The notes under the pieces were generated by a model that was given only the letters and a program-made list of their open reading frames with translations, had not been told where the DNA came from and ran no database searches. 64,000 nt of DNA from Henckelia pumila (lineage: Eukaryota > Streptophyta > Magnoliopsida > Lamiales > Gesneriaceae). Positions within the stretch are counted from its first letter, which is position 1. Each line of letters starts with the position of its first letter. Both the position numbers and the translations under genes were made by a program. Below are positions 12,235 through 22,818 of the stretch, piece after piece. Where the stretch lies: contig NC_133123.1 in NCBI RefSeq assembly GCF_033568475.1, positions 22,182,622 through 22,246,621 of the forward strand. The letters are read 5' to 3'.

Positions 12235-12525
12235 GTCCCGAATAATATCAGCCAACCATAATTCTCAAAAGGTAGAGCCCAATTGCTTCCAAAGCAACCC
12301 CCATGTATTTACCTCATGTCCAATAAGGGCCCAATAATATGACGCCGTTTAAAGTGACATGTCAAGATGACCCATCAATATTAAGTTGTGATGGACGGTC
12401 GCCATGTGGATCCCCCAATAATATGAGCCGATCCCATGGGAGTTTCACCCAACTTACAACATTTGTCGATCCAATGTACAGCTTTCCGACGGACGGGCCC
12501 CCCCAATAATATGAGCCGGACCGTA
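12235..12525 (-). repeat. Four spaced copies of a CCAATAATATGAGCC-like motif
   Basis: On the + strand variants of CCAATAATATGAGCCG occur at about 12237, 12331, 12414 and 12503, that is every 80-95 bases. Each is preceded by a run of C. The first copy is the most diverged. The spacing and conserved core suggest a degenerate tandem repeat in the leader of copia D. Confidence 0.7.
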
Positions 12526-13189
12526 TCCGCGGGTAGCATCACATACATTGACCGTTGATGGAAGGTAGGAATATTTAAACAAATTTAAATTTCCTTTATT
12601 TATCTTGATATCAATTTTAAATCATATTTAAAATGAGGGATTTTTAATTATAAAATATTTGTCTCATCATATTCAATTTATTGCATGCTTGCCGGATTCA
12701 CGCAATTATGTCTAAACATGCATACAATCATAATATCATATATTATATAGGATGATCGATTCCATTTCTAATTGACCCGTGGTTGCCAATCACGAGTCTT
12801 AGTCCAATCCTAGGTAATATGCAGTATGCAATGCAATCCTATTACATGTGCTTCCAATTTACATTTCTTCTGTCTTTATTGTCTGCTGGGCCCACCATCT
12901 TCAAATCTTGATCTCCCACTAAATCTAATGTATTTACAATAAATAACAATGACAAGTAGGGGATACATTTTTAGGGGTGGGAACGGGCCATAAACCAAGC
13001 CCACTTTTATTACATATGACATTCATATTGGGCCATAAACCAGGCCCATTAATAAAACCAACAACAATAAAGCAAAATGTAAATTCCTAACATACACCTA
13101 CAAAATTGGTCATGGCAATCGATCATCCTTATCCAATAACTTTTAATTCAAAATTAATTTATTGGATAACATGCAGTGGCAATTCAAAT

Positions 13190-13330
13190 TTAAACAAGAT
13201 AAAATCATATTTTACATATAAAATCTCATTTCACATATAAAATCATATTTTATCTCTTTATCAAATAAAATCATATTTTATCTACAAAATCCAATTTTAT
13301 AGATAAAATCATATTTTACTTAATATATCA
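13190..13330. repeat. AT-rich short tandem repeat in the copia D leader
   Basis: Units close to ATAAAATCATATTTTA recur six or seven times at irregular 18-35 base spacing. Each unit is near-palindromic. The stretch follows the GC-rich hairpin array in transcript order and contrasts sharply with it in composition. Confidence 0.7.
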
Positions 13331-13619
13331 TAAGATCAAATCTTATCATCAATTGTACCAAAATAATTGATTTCAAAATTCAATTTAAGGATAAAATATT
13401 AAAATTTTCCAAAAATTCAAATTTATCCAAAAATCAATTTTAAAATTTACGGACTCGAACAATTCGATCCGAAATCTCGTGAACCAATCAAAAACAATTT
13501 TTGACCGGACCAAAAATAAAATTTTAACACATTAAAATTAATTTTAAATAAAAAATTTAATTTTTCCCGCGGGCCGCCCGGGACACTCCCGGGCCGGCCC
13601 GCACCCGTGGGCGCGGGTC

Positions 13620-13842
13620 GGGGCAGCCCGGCTGCCCCTTTAGGGCAGCAACAGTTGCTGCCCTGGCGGCGCCTGGCGCCGCCCCTGGGCGGCACAGCGC
13701 TGCGCTGGGCAGCGCCGAGCGCTGCCCTGGCGACGCCGTGCGCCGCCGTGGGCGGCGCCGTGCGCCCCCTTTGGGCGGCGCCGTGCGCCGCCCGGGGCAG
13801 CAACAATTGCTGCCCCACCGGGCAGCGATCCAATCGCTGCCC
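13620..13842. repeat. GC-rich array of perfect short hairpins in the copia D leader
   Basis: Within about 225 bases there are at least eight adjacent perfect inverted repeats: 13620-13638, 13643-13663, 13665-13683, 13707-13727, 13740-13758, 13773-13793, 13794-13816 and 13820-13842. Most have 7-10 bp stems with loops of one to five bases. Five share the outer stem GGGCAGC...GCTGCCC and differ inside it; the others use GGCGGCGC. The block is almost entirely G and C in an otherwise AT-rich leader. It starts roughly 120 bases after the primer site. The open frames on both strands here are by-products of GC richness. Confidence 0.92.
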
Positions 13843-13959
13843 GGGTTTTGCCCTGAAAAAAAAATTTTTTATTTAAAAATATTTATTTTGTTTCAAAAAC
13901 CGAGACTCAAAAAATTTTTGTACAATCGATTAATTTAATCGTTTGATCTGAGCAACCTG

Positions 13960-13971
13960 GCTCTGATACCA
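13960..13971 (-). other. Primer binding site of copia D
   Basis: On the minus strand these bases read TGGTATCAGAGC, complementary to the 3' end of initiator methionine tRNA. One base separates the site from the 5' LTR. Confidence 0.93.
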
Positions 13972-13972
13972 C

Positions 13973-15838
13973 TGTTGGAAAACTCGGCTCTCAGATCAAT
14001 CACGATTGATACCCGATGCAGCGGAAGTTTAAAAATTTTATCATGGAACAATTCCATGGTGTGGGTATCAACCATTCAACGATTAAATTATAAGTGTGTT
14101 TAAAATTCAAATAACAATTAATTAAATTTTACCTTCAATCTCGAAGCGAGATTATTGGACACCAACAGAATTAATCTGCTCTTGTTGTCTCTCCCAGGAA
14201 CTGATGAACTCCTTCAATCAGGTCCACGAATGGGGTTTAAATCCCTCTGATAGATTGCACTAGAAAATCTATCAGAAGTTTTTCTGCGAAGAGATTAAAC
14301 GAATCTGATTCGTTATTCCTGACTGCAATTAAAAATCACAGACCGGAAATTCTCTGACAGAGCAAGGAGGGGCGGCCGAATTGTGAGAGTGAAAGGGGCT
14401 AGGGTTTCGAAATTCTGCTCTCAAAATAATGACCTGTTGTATGTAATTTCTGTACTGCAATAACTTATTTATAATGCAGGCCACTAACACCTTAGGGCCC
14501 ATTAGTCATAAGTTGAGGCCCGACAAGCAAAGCCCGCATGTTCAGAAATTAATATAAAATTCATCGTGACTCCGATTGATAAACCGATTTTACCAATGTG
14601 CACAGAAACCATTTCTGCACATTTTAAAGTCAAGATAAATTTTCTTGAATCCGAATTCAGTGATTTCCAAAAATGTACATCCCTATGTCATTTTAGGAAA
14701 TCCTACTCCCTTACTCTTATTTAAGAAGTCCAACTTCTTTATTCATTAAATTTAACTCTTTAAATTTAACTATCTCAACGGGGATTAAAAACTCCATTAC
14801 ACTGTGTGACCCTCAATGGTTCAGGGATACAGCTAGCCGTGGGCTCACAACTCCTTGTGACTCGGAACAACGATTTCCGACTTGCCCAACGAATCATGGT
14901 AAAGCGCCTAGCAACATCGCCCCATGATTCCCTAGGTATCACTGATAGTGCCTACAAGAACCAGTAGATTTTGGTTAGCGTACAGTACGGTCCCTTCATC
15001 CATATATCCCGATCGAATCAACAACCATTGGTATATCGAGATTCGCTCAAGATTCGATAACTATGCAATACATCTTGAAGATCAAATTAGTGACATCGCA
15101 TGTGCTACTAAGAAACCATTTCTTAAATCACATCAAGTACTCTGTCCAGAGATTCGTCACACTAATATCTCCTCAGATCGCATAGGATATCCACACTCGC
15201 AAGTATGTGGTGAATCCTTGACAACAATGCATCGACTCCTATATGTGTTGTAACTGTACCCAATCCCGACACCTGATGACCCCCATAGAGTCGGTAAACG
15301 AGTCAAAGCACAGTACTAGCATATAGAGTCTCCATGATGTTTCAAGTAGTAAGGACTAATGGTGTACAACCAAAACCGCGGACTTTATCCACTCGATAAG
15401 TGATAACCACTTGGAAAGTCCGGATAGCGTAGTTCGATTATTCATCCTATGAATATCCATTTGCATGCTTCGAACATCTCCATGTTCCCTACCAATGAAA
15501 CGTGGTACTCCGCATCGCAAATGCTAGTCTCAAACTCGAGCGATCCTTATCCTTATTATCGGACGGCTCAATCGACTAGGAACAGTTTAGAACATACAGT
15601 GACTCTAAGATGTATTTCATGATAGACATCCCCATGTTCTACCACATCTTACATACACTATAGTATATTCAAGGTCTTTATCAAAACAACAATAGTATAT
15701 CACAATATAACAATATGAAGTAATATAAAGTCATTGCCATTAATAAAAGTGTAAATTACATTAAACAAAAGATCGTTTGTACAAAGAGTCATCAAAGCCC
15801 ATAGCCACAAGTTGGCTCACTGGGCACCCACTCTTTCA
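13973..15838 (-). mobile_element. 5' LTR of copia D
   Basis: This LTR pairs with 6252-8117 (same length, seven mismatches seen). It drives the element on the minus strand. It is followed at 15839-15843 by the second copy of the TGTAC target duplication. Confidence 0.96.
14464..14476 (-). promoter_or_regulatory. TATA-like promoter element in the 5' LTR of copia D
   Basis: The minus strand reads CATTATAAATAAG, the best TATA match in the LTR, at a position suited to the end of U3. Transcription would start some 30 bases further left. The same motif is kept in the other two LTR copies. Confidence 0.6.
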
Positions 15839-15843
15839 TGTAC

Positions 15844-18285
15844 CTCTAACTCCTTATGCCACTTCACCCAACCTTGGGGATCCATAGGCTCATAATCGTA
15901 AGTGGAAAGGTCATTGGGCCCGGTATCCCGACCTTCAGTCCTGTGTTTGTCACAAATCACTTCAACTTCCCAAAAATATTTTTTTTGCATGCCCATTATC
16001 TCATCATAAAATACATGCATGAATCATGAACTTAGAAATATCATTTTTTTAAAATTTTGCCCGTAAATATATATTTAATTCATTTTTCATAATAAAAATC
16101 ATACTTATATCAAAATATACATATACATCTATTAAATATAAATTTACGGACTATTTTGTTTTGCCACTGGCTAGTTCGACTTGCTGCCCCTTAACTAAAG
16201 CTCATAAACTTATGCTGGCTCATTAACATTTATACTAGCCCAAAAATACTTATTCTAGCTCAATCATACTTAAAATGACCCAATCAGACTTAGATTGGCA
16301 CAATAGTACTTAGTCCAACTTAAAACTTAGTCCAACCAAATAATTAAACAACTTAGGCTCATTAACAAATTTAGCTCAATTATTAAATTAAACCTCCAAT
16401 AAATATCTTAAGCTCAATAAGCTTGGATCAATAACTAAATCAATTCAGTCAATCCCAAATAACATTTTAGCTCAAATAAACAACTCAAGCCCAATAAATA
16501 GATTAAGCCCAATAAACATCTTAGACCCAATAAATAATTAAGTCCAATAAACATCTTAGGCCCAATAACAAACTTGGCCCAATGAATAAACCAAACACTT
16601 TGACTCCTAAATAAATTACCCGGCCCAAAATAAAATTATCCGGAACCAAACCATAACATATGACCCTAATACACTTTACCTGACTCGGACAACTAACTCG
16701 CCCGAGCCCTGCCTGAGCTGCCCGCTAGATAGACCACTCTTAAAATCATCCAACTGTTCACCTAGCCGACACTAGTTCAAGACATCTTAAACCAACACCC
16801 AAAGGGACCTAATCCAACCATCAACCATAGAACAACAACTAAGACCTAGCCATGGCAGAAAAATCATCCACAATACATAAAAACGTGAATAATGCACGAG
16901 TTAAAATTTGAGCTATTATATCCACATACAAATGCAACAACACAATTTAATAACCAAAACAGTGAGTATACTGATCTAAACAGTGTGAGCAAAGAAGGGT
17001 ATAACATGCCTTTGTGTTAAAAACGCACGAAAAACTTATACGGTTGCGGTTGCACATATCGAGACTCGAAAATCTAATAATTATCCAATTCTGGAAACTC
17101 AAATCCCTAAACTGCTGATTTTTGCCTCTAATTATTCTCAACTAGCTTTTGATCTGCGAAAAATCACATAATGGTCAAAAGTCAACTCTAGTCAATCTTT
17201 GACCAAAAATTATCAAACTTTATTACGCTCTCACTGCTTAAAGATTTCGAATCTCTACTCGAAACTTGGATATTCGGATCTAACACGTTGAGACGATCAA
17301 AAATGGGTAACACGTCGGAGGTCGCTAAAAAAGTGAGGGAGACGCGGCGGCGATGAGCAAATCAACTCCAAAAATTCTGAAATTTGGCAGGGTTGTAGAG
17401 CTCGACGAGACAATTCTAACGCACTAAGCCACGGCCAGAATGGACCACCATGGCGGCCGAAATCGGCAAAAAATAGTGGCGGCGGCGGCGAGCTTCCAAG
17501 CTCCGATATATGCCTAAAAATGGCCTAAAAATGACGGGTTAAGGTTGATGCTCTACATCTCCTATGCCAAAGCTTCCCTAGCTCAAAACCAACAAAAAAA
17601 AGCCAAAATCGCGATTTCTCACCGAAGAAGATGATGAATAGTGTCGCGCGGTTCTCGGCTTCGTTCTTGCCAAATCGGACACCAAAACTCATGATTCTTG
17701 GTATGGATGTGATCGCCTTGAAGAGAGCTACAAGATGGCATGCTCAATCGATGGCGAAAGGCGGCGGTCGGCGATGGGAAGGGCGATTTGGGGGTTAGGG
17801 TTTTAGTGTGTGTTTTAGGGGTTTAGTGCGTGAGAGAGAGTGTGTACCACTTAATATTATAAAAGTTGGTCCTAAAATGACCCGGTCTAATTCATTTTAA
17901 TGTTCTTGTGTTATTTTACTCCAATATGTAATTTAACACATTTTTACAGTTATCTGAAATAGCAAACTTTGACCTGGCAACTAGACCAGTTAATTCCCAA
18001 TAAATAAATTGAGTCAATCTTAGGCTTTGACCAGCCACCCAAATTGATAAATTTCTACAATTAAATTATCTGGCATAGATAATTATTTTAATTTCATTAT
18101 CTCAATAATTATCTTAAATTGCCAATATCATCAGATATCCAGAAATAGTCAAACTCGTTGACTAATTGACACGTGTATTTTGTAAATACACTCTATAACT
18201 CATTTGGCAGTAATAATTATTTTTCCAACTCAATAATTATTTTAAATTTCCAATTAAATCGGTAATAAATTTTTGGGGCGTTACA
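15844..18285 (-). mobile_element. Solo LTR B, right part (5' end in element orientation)
   Basis: On the minus strand the right end starts TGTAACGCCCC, a typical start for this class of plant gypsy LTR, and is flanked by ATCAT at 18286-18290. The interior has no element ORFs. It includes a run of degenerate short repeats around CCCAATAAAC or GCTCAATAA (about 16200-16620), and a GC-richer stretch near 17300-17800 that looks like transcribed LTR sequence. No primer site or polypurine tract is present, so a solo LTR is the simplest reading. Confidence 0.78.
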
Positions 18286-18290
18286 ATCAT

Positions 18291-18867
18291 CTCTGGATAA
18301 TCGAGCCAATTGCTGAGTTTTCGGGTCGAACATCTGAGCATTTTGAATCTGAGAATACAAGGCTGGATCAGATAAAATTGCAAACATCTGAATAATCCTC
18401 ATACCTTTTTTATTTTTGAAGGTATAACCCAAAAAACAACAATCCTGAATTACACTAGAAACAAGACAAGTCTGAATTGCAGATACTCGCACCTTACGAC
18501 TCAAAGAATCCCCGGTGAGATTAACAGCTCCCGGATTGAATTTGATCTGACAATCATAGTCCTTCAGCAAATCCATCCAACATCGTTGTCTCATGTTCAA
18601 ATCAGCCTGAGTGAACAAATACTTGAGACTCTTATGGTTTGTGACGATCTCAAATCTCTCGCCATACAGATAATGGCGCCAAATCTTCAATGCAAATATA
18701 ATAGCTGCTAAATCCAAATCATGCACTGGATAATTGTTCTCGTGAACTTTCAACTGTCTAGAAGCGTATGCGATAACATGCTCGTTTTGAGTAAGAACAC
18801 AACCTAACCCTTGCAAAGAAGCAACGGTATACACCACATATCCTCCAGATCCATACGGCAATGCCAA
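18291..18867 (-). pseudogene. Gypsy element A: RNase H region and start of the integrase linker
   Basis: The minus strand encodes a Ty3/gypsy RNase H of the RT_RNaseH type: [19 protein letters not shown], then [23 protein letters not shown], then LYG and the typical [22 protein letters not shown] region. The frame then runs into the linker before integrase and meets solo LTR B at 18290. The integrase start is found again at 5303-5581. Between this piece and the reverse transcriptase (18868-19062) the frame carries stops, so the gene is dead. Confidence 0.9.
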
Positions 18868-19062
18868 TACAGGCGCAAAATTTAATCGTTTACAAAGTTA
18901 ACAAAAATTTAATTCACAATCTGAGGACCATTCAAAATTTATGCCCTTTGCGAGTAAGTTCGTCAGAGGTCGAGCTAGCTACGAGAAATTCGCGATAAAG
19001 CGATGATAATACCCTGCCAGACCTAGAAAACTACGGATCTCAGCTACCGTCTTCGGACGCGA

Positions 19063-19800
19063 TCAATTCAATATAGCCTCAATCTTACTCCAATCTACAG
19101 CAACTCCATTCCTGAATATAATTTTGCCAAGAAATACCACCCGATCCAACCAGAATTCACACTTAATCAACTTTGCGTATAATTGCTTCTCTCGAAGTGT
19201 CTGCAATACAAGTCTTAAATGGTATGCATGTGAATACACTAGGATATCGTCAATAAAGACAACAACAAACTTGTCTAAATACTCTTTGAAGACCCGATTC
19301 ATCAAATCCATGAATACAGCTGACGCATTAGTCAACCCAAATGGCACTAAAAACTCATAATGCCCATACCTATTTCTGAATGCAGTCTTGGCTATATCCT
19401 GATCCTTAACTCGCATCTGGTGATATCCAGATCTCAAGTCAATATTGGAATAGACTGAAGTACCTTGCAACTAATCAAATAAATCATCTATATGAGGCAA
19501 GGGATACTTATTCTTGATGGTCACGTGATTCAATTGTCGGTAGTCAATACACAGTCGCATAGACCCATTTTTTTTTCACAAAGAGAACATGCGCTCCCCA
19601 AGAAGACACACTAAGAAGAATGTATCCTTTATTCAAGAGGTCATGTAATTGATTCTTCAACTCACGCATCTCTGATGGAGCCAGACGATACGGTGCTCGC
19701 AAAATAGGCGAAGTCCCTGGCATTAACTCAATACCAAACTCGACTTCCCTAACAGAATAAAAACCCAGAATCCCATCAGGAAAAACATCTGAAAATTCAT
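19063..19800 (-). pseudogene. Gypsy element A: reverse transcriptase, broken
   Basis: The minus strand carries typical gypsy RT blocks: the [13 protein letters not shown] block appears as [14 protein letters not shown], followed by the [18 protein letters not shown] block and the catalytic motif FIDDILVYS. The upstream RT start (APYRLAPSEMRELKNQL) sits near 19690. An in-frame stop interrupts the DLFDxLQG segment near 19470, and a T run at about 19568 shifts the frame. Catalytic aspartates remain but the product cannot be made whole. Confidence 0.92.
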
Positions 19801-20579
19801 TAACAACTAGGATACCCCTAATACCAACACTCTCAGTGGACAAATCAACCGCGTAGATGAGGTAGCCTTCCCTGCCAAACTTCAGAGCTCGACAGGCTCT
19901 CAAAGCGGATACCAAAGGCATCGGAGGTCGCGCTCCCTCACCATAGAAAAACCAGTTGTCACCACCAACCAAGTGAAACTGTACAAGTTTTTGATAAAAA
20001 TACACTGAAGCTCGGTACGTGTTCAACATGTCAATTCTCAAAATGCAATCGAAGTCATCCATTGCTAATACCATGAGATTCGCTAACAAAACATTATCCT
20101 CAAACTCCAAGGGACAACCAAACACTAGACGCTTAGCCAACGCAGACTGACCCGTCGGTGTAGAAATAGAATGTACTACATCTAGGTTAATGTATGGTAA
20201 CTTATGATGCTTGAAAAAATGTGCGGAAATGAAGGAATGAGATACACCAGTATCAATAAGTACAAAAGCAGGTATACCGCATAAGAAAAGTACATGTGAT
20301 AACCCTCTCATTCTCTTCCATTGCCTGATCATTCCTTAATGCAAACACCTGACCAGAAGTACAAGATCGCAGATTAGAATCTCCTGCAGATTGCCCTGTT
20401 GGTCTCTGATGTACGGTGTCCTGAGAACCAAAAGCAGCTCCCCCATCCTGTGGACAATCTTTCTTCATATGGCAAATCTCTCCACATCGGAAACATTCTC
20501 CTGCCGCTTTGCGACACTTGTCAGATGGATTATTCTTACCACAATGGTTACACTGACTTTTCCTTCCAAAATGCATCAC
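19801..20579 (-). pseudogene. Gypsy element A: zinc knuckle and aspartic protease
   Basis: A gag zinc knuckle CFRCGEICHMKKDC (C-X2-C-X4-H-X4-C) lies at about 20460-20505, after a second Cys-rich stretch (CNHCGKNNPSDKC). The protease motif LIDTGVSHSFIS follows at about 20240, with the usual DTGAS changed to DTGVS. The two regions are in different frames near 20290-20330, so a frameshift separates them. The order zinc knuckle, protease, RT is normal for gypsy. Confidence 0.88.
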
Positions 20580-20584
20580 TCCCC

Positions 20585-21190
20585 CAGATTCGGAGGAAGA
20601 AGAAGAAGAAGCAAACTTCTTAAAGGACTAAACACGGGGACCAAAAGAACTCGCAGGTCTAGACGAAGAAAAAGACCTGTTACGACGAATGATGTCCTCT
20701 GCCTGGCGACATCGACTAACCAATCCCTCGTAAGTCATTTCATCACCAACAGATACATGGTCATGGATTTCCGGATTAAGACCCTGGAGAAACAAAATAT
20801 ATTTTGCCTTAGTGCTGTCAGAAATTTGGGGACAATAGGGCAACAGCTCAAAGAACTTCTGATGGTACTCGTCAATCGACATCGAAACCTAACTCAAACT
20901 CAGCAATTCACTAGCCTTTGCCTGTCGAAGTGTGGGAGGAAAATATATCTTATGAAAATCTGTGCGGAACTCTGCCCAAGTCGCAACTCCTCGTGCCGTG
21001 ATGAAGGGTGCAGACGTAGACCTCCACCATTTCCAAGCACGACCCTCCAGTAGGAATCTAAGAGTCTCCAACTTCTGCTCCTCCGTGCAACGAAATTCCC
21101 GGAAGCAGTTCTCCATGCGTTCAAACCAATTTTCCGCATCTTCCGGAGACTAGCCTCCAACCAACGGCTTAGGACTCATCTGCATGAATC
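20585..21190 (-). pseudogene. Gypsy element A: gag (capsid) region
   Basis: The minus strand encodes a Retrotrans_gag-type capsid: SPEDAENWFERMENCFREF, then LEGRAWKWWRS, the FRTDFHKIYFPP block, and DEYHQKFFELLPYCPQ further on. In-frame stops lie just before SPED (about 21152), between the two halves (about 20885) and before the zinc knuckle (about 20627). Length and order suit a del/Tekay-like chromovirus gag, but no chromodomain can be checked because the integrase end is lost. Confidence 0.88.
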
Positions 21191-21379
21191 GATGCATACT
21201 GAAACATCTACGATCATCATGGCGATGGTGATGATGACCCCGCGATTCTCATGATCGTCCCGATCGCCCCAGAGTCCACCCACTCTAACATGGCTACTTT
21301 CGTCACCATATTCCGCCATTACACGATGATCAAAAGGTTAATCCCAAGGAAAAATCTAGATCACAAGATTTTTATGCAT

Positions 21380-21391
21380 GCTCTGATACCA
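21380..21391 (-). other. Primer binding site of gypsy A
   Basis: The minus strand reads TGGTATCAGAGC, complementary to tRNA-iMet. It lies four bases inside the LTR end at 21396 and before the gag region, which confirms the minus orientation of A. Confidence 0.85.
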
Positions 21392-21395
21392 TAAA

Positions 21396-22818
21396 TGTAG
21401 TGACCCGCACCGTGATCACCTACTAATCAAGAGCTTACGCATGCATTTAATTTAATTGAACAATAATTAGAATTAAACAGCAGAAAACATAACCAGATAC
21501 AATTCCAAGGAAAAGAATATATAAATACTTAATTTATACAACAATATCGAAGGTAACTTAGTTAAACCAGAACAACCATGAACTAAGAACCAACACCAGA
21601 ACCTATCTCCACCACTGCTGCAAACCAACAACTACGGTCTCCTTGAGCCTCCAGCTTCATCAAGTCTGAGACCTGCCCTATGGAATAGGGTGTCCAAAAA
21701 CAGTACGAGAACGTGAGCATAAAATGCTCAGTACAAAAGTATGAGTATACAATATTATATGTGTATGTATGCAAGTGTACGGATGCCATGACTCGAGGTC
21801 AAGAATATCTGATCAAGAACAGTCTTGGGCCATAGGTATGTAGCACTCTGTGTCGTCACCCCAGGAGGTGGCTCACATACCAGACAGTGGAATAACGGTG
21901 ACCTAACATGAGTCCACGTGTTCAACCATCCACTAACAGGATAGGGTAATAACCCTACTATAGGATATCACAAGGGTATAGCTCAAGATGATCATTCATG
22001 AAGCATAATAACATGTCATAATATATGCAGATAAAATCATGTCATATAATCAATGCAACACATAATACATGCATACTCAGTCAGGATATCTCAAACAGTA
22101 CTTTCGTACCTTATTTACTAGGCAAGTTATACCAGTTCTATTGTCCAAGACTATAATCATCACTACAATGCAAAATACTCAGGCATTAAATTCTTGCTCT
22201 AAAATCCTTAACTAAGCTATAGCATATTCCCTATTCTCTATTAGGAGCTAGAGCTATACCTTCGTTCGTCGTTAGTCCGCTGATGAGGATTGTCCCAAAA
22301 CTTGGGCAACACTCTGCTATGACCTCGGAGACTCCTCTCCAAGGCCCGGACCACGCCTATATGGCTAGAAATCCCTAAATATACTAAGAATTCGAGGGGA
22401 AATTAGGTGAATTGGTGCTCAAATCTGAAATCCGGACCCCTACTTATAGGCGGCGATCGGACGATCCGAACTCCACTTCGGACGCTCCGATCTTCGCATG
22501 CAAGCCGCATCGCCGCATGCACAGTTCAGATGTTCCAAACTCCACTTCAGGCGCTCCGAACTCCCACGTGTTTGATCTCCTTGGCACGTCGATAATGTGC
22601 ATGGCCTAATTGAGATCGGACGTCCGATCACGTTTGGACGTTCCAATCTTGAACGTAGCCTCCGAACCCTGAACTGTGTCTCCGAAGTGTTCAGACCTTC
22701 CGAACTATCCTTGGCCAAAAATCCAAAAATTTTCCAATTCAATCCAAATTAAGTCCCTAATCCATGCTTAACCATTTTTAATCACTTAATCTTGAAAAAA
22801 TGGAGTTGGGCTACTACA
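21396..22818 (-). mobile_element. 5' LTR of gypsy A
   Basis: On the minus strand it starts TGTAGTAGCCC (22818) and ends ...GTCACTACA (21396), next to the primer site. A TATA-like CCTATAAGTA sits at 22441-22450. Directly upstream (22450-22710) are many copies of inverted TTCGGANNNTCCGAA-like half sites. The partner 3' LTR is missing because A is truncated at 5303. Its right flank CTAGC lies inside a related LTR of opposite orientation. Confidence 0.85.

Larger units (their letters stand above)
12047..13959 (-). other. Long 5' leader of copia D between primer site and gag
   Basis: About 1.9 kb separates the primer site from the gag ATG. No frame here has recognisable domains. In transcript order it contains a very GC-rich hairpin array (13620-13842), an AT-rich stretch with repeated TAAAATCATATTTTA-like units (13190-13330), and four spaced copies of a CCAATAATATGAGCC-like motif (12235-12525). 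Such a leader would carry packaging, dimerisation or translation signals; which of these it does is not known. Confidence 0.8.
6252..15838 (-). mobile_element. Intact, recently inserted Ty1/copia retrotransposon (element D)
   Basis: The element is 9587 bp and has every structural part: two 1866-bp LTRs that start TG and end CA, a 5-bp target duplication TGTAC (6247-6251 and 15839-15843), a tRNA-iMet primer site, a polypurine tract and a single open gag-pol frame. By eye the two LTRs differ at seven positions in 1866 (about 0.4 %). Under commonly used plant LTR substitution rates that implies an insertion of very roughly one to a few hundred thousand years; this is an estimate, not a measurement. 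It inserted into solo LTR B. It is the only element in the window that looks able to move by itself. Confidence 0.97.

Noticed and set aside
13620..13842. The hairpin array as a CRISPR-like or bacterial repeat
   Set aside because: The units are palindromes with variable inner bases and no unique spacers, and they lie inside a plant retrotransposon.
13447..13938. Ala/Arg/Gly-rich open frames on both strands
   Set aside because: They arise from the GC-rich hairpin array, where stop codons are scarce, and have no domain or conserved start.
5587..18285. Element B as a full LTR retrotransposon with two LTRs
   Set aside because: After removing copia D no direct repeat, primer site or coding region is visible, only one LTR-like unit with TG/CA ends and a duplication.
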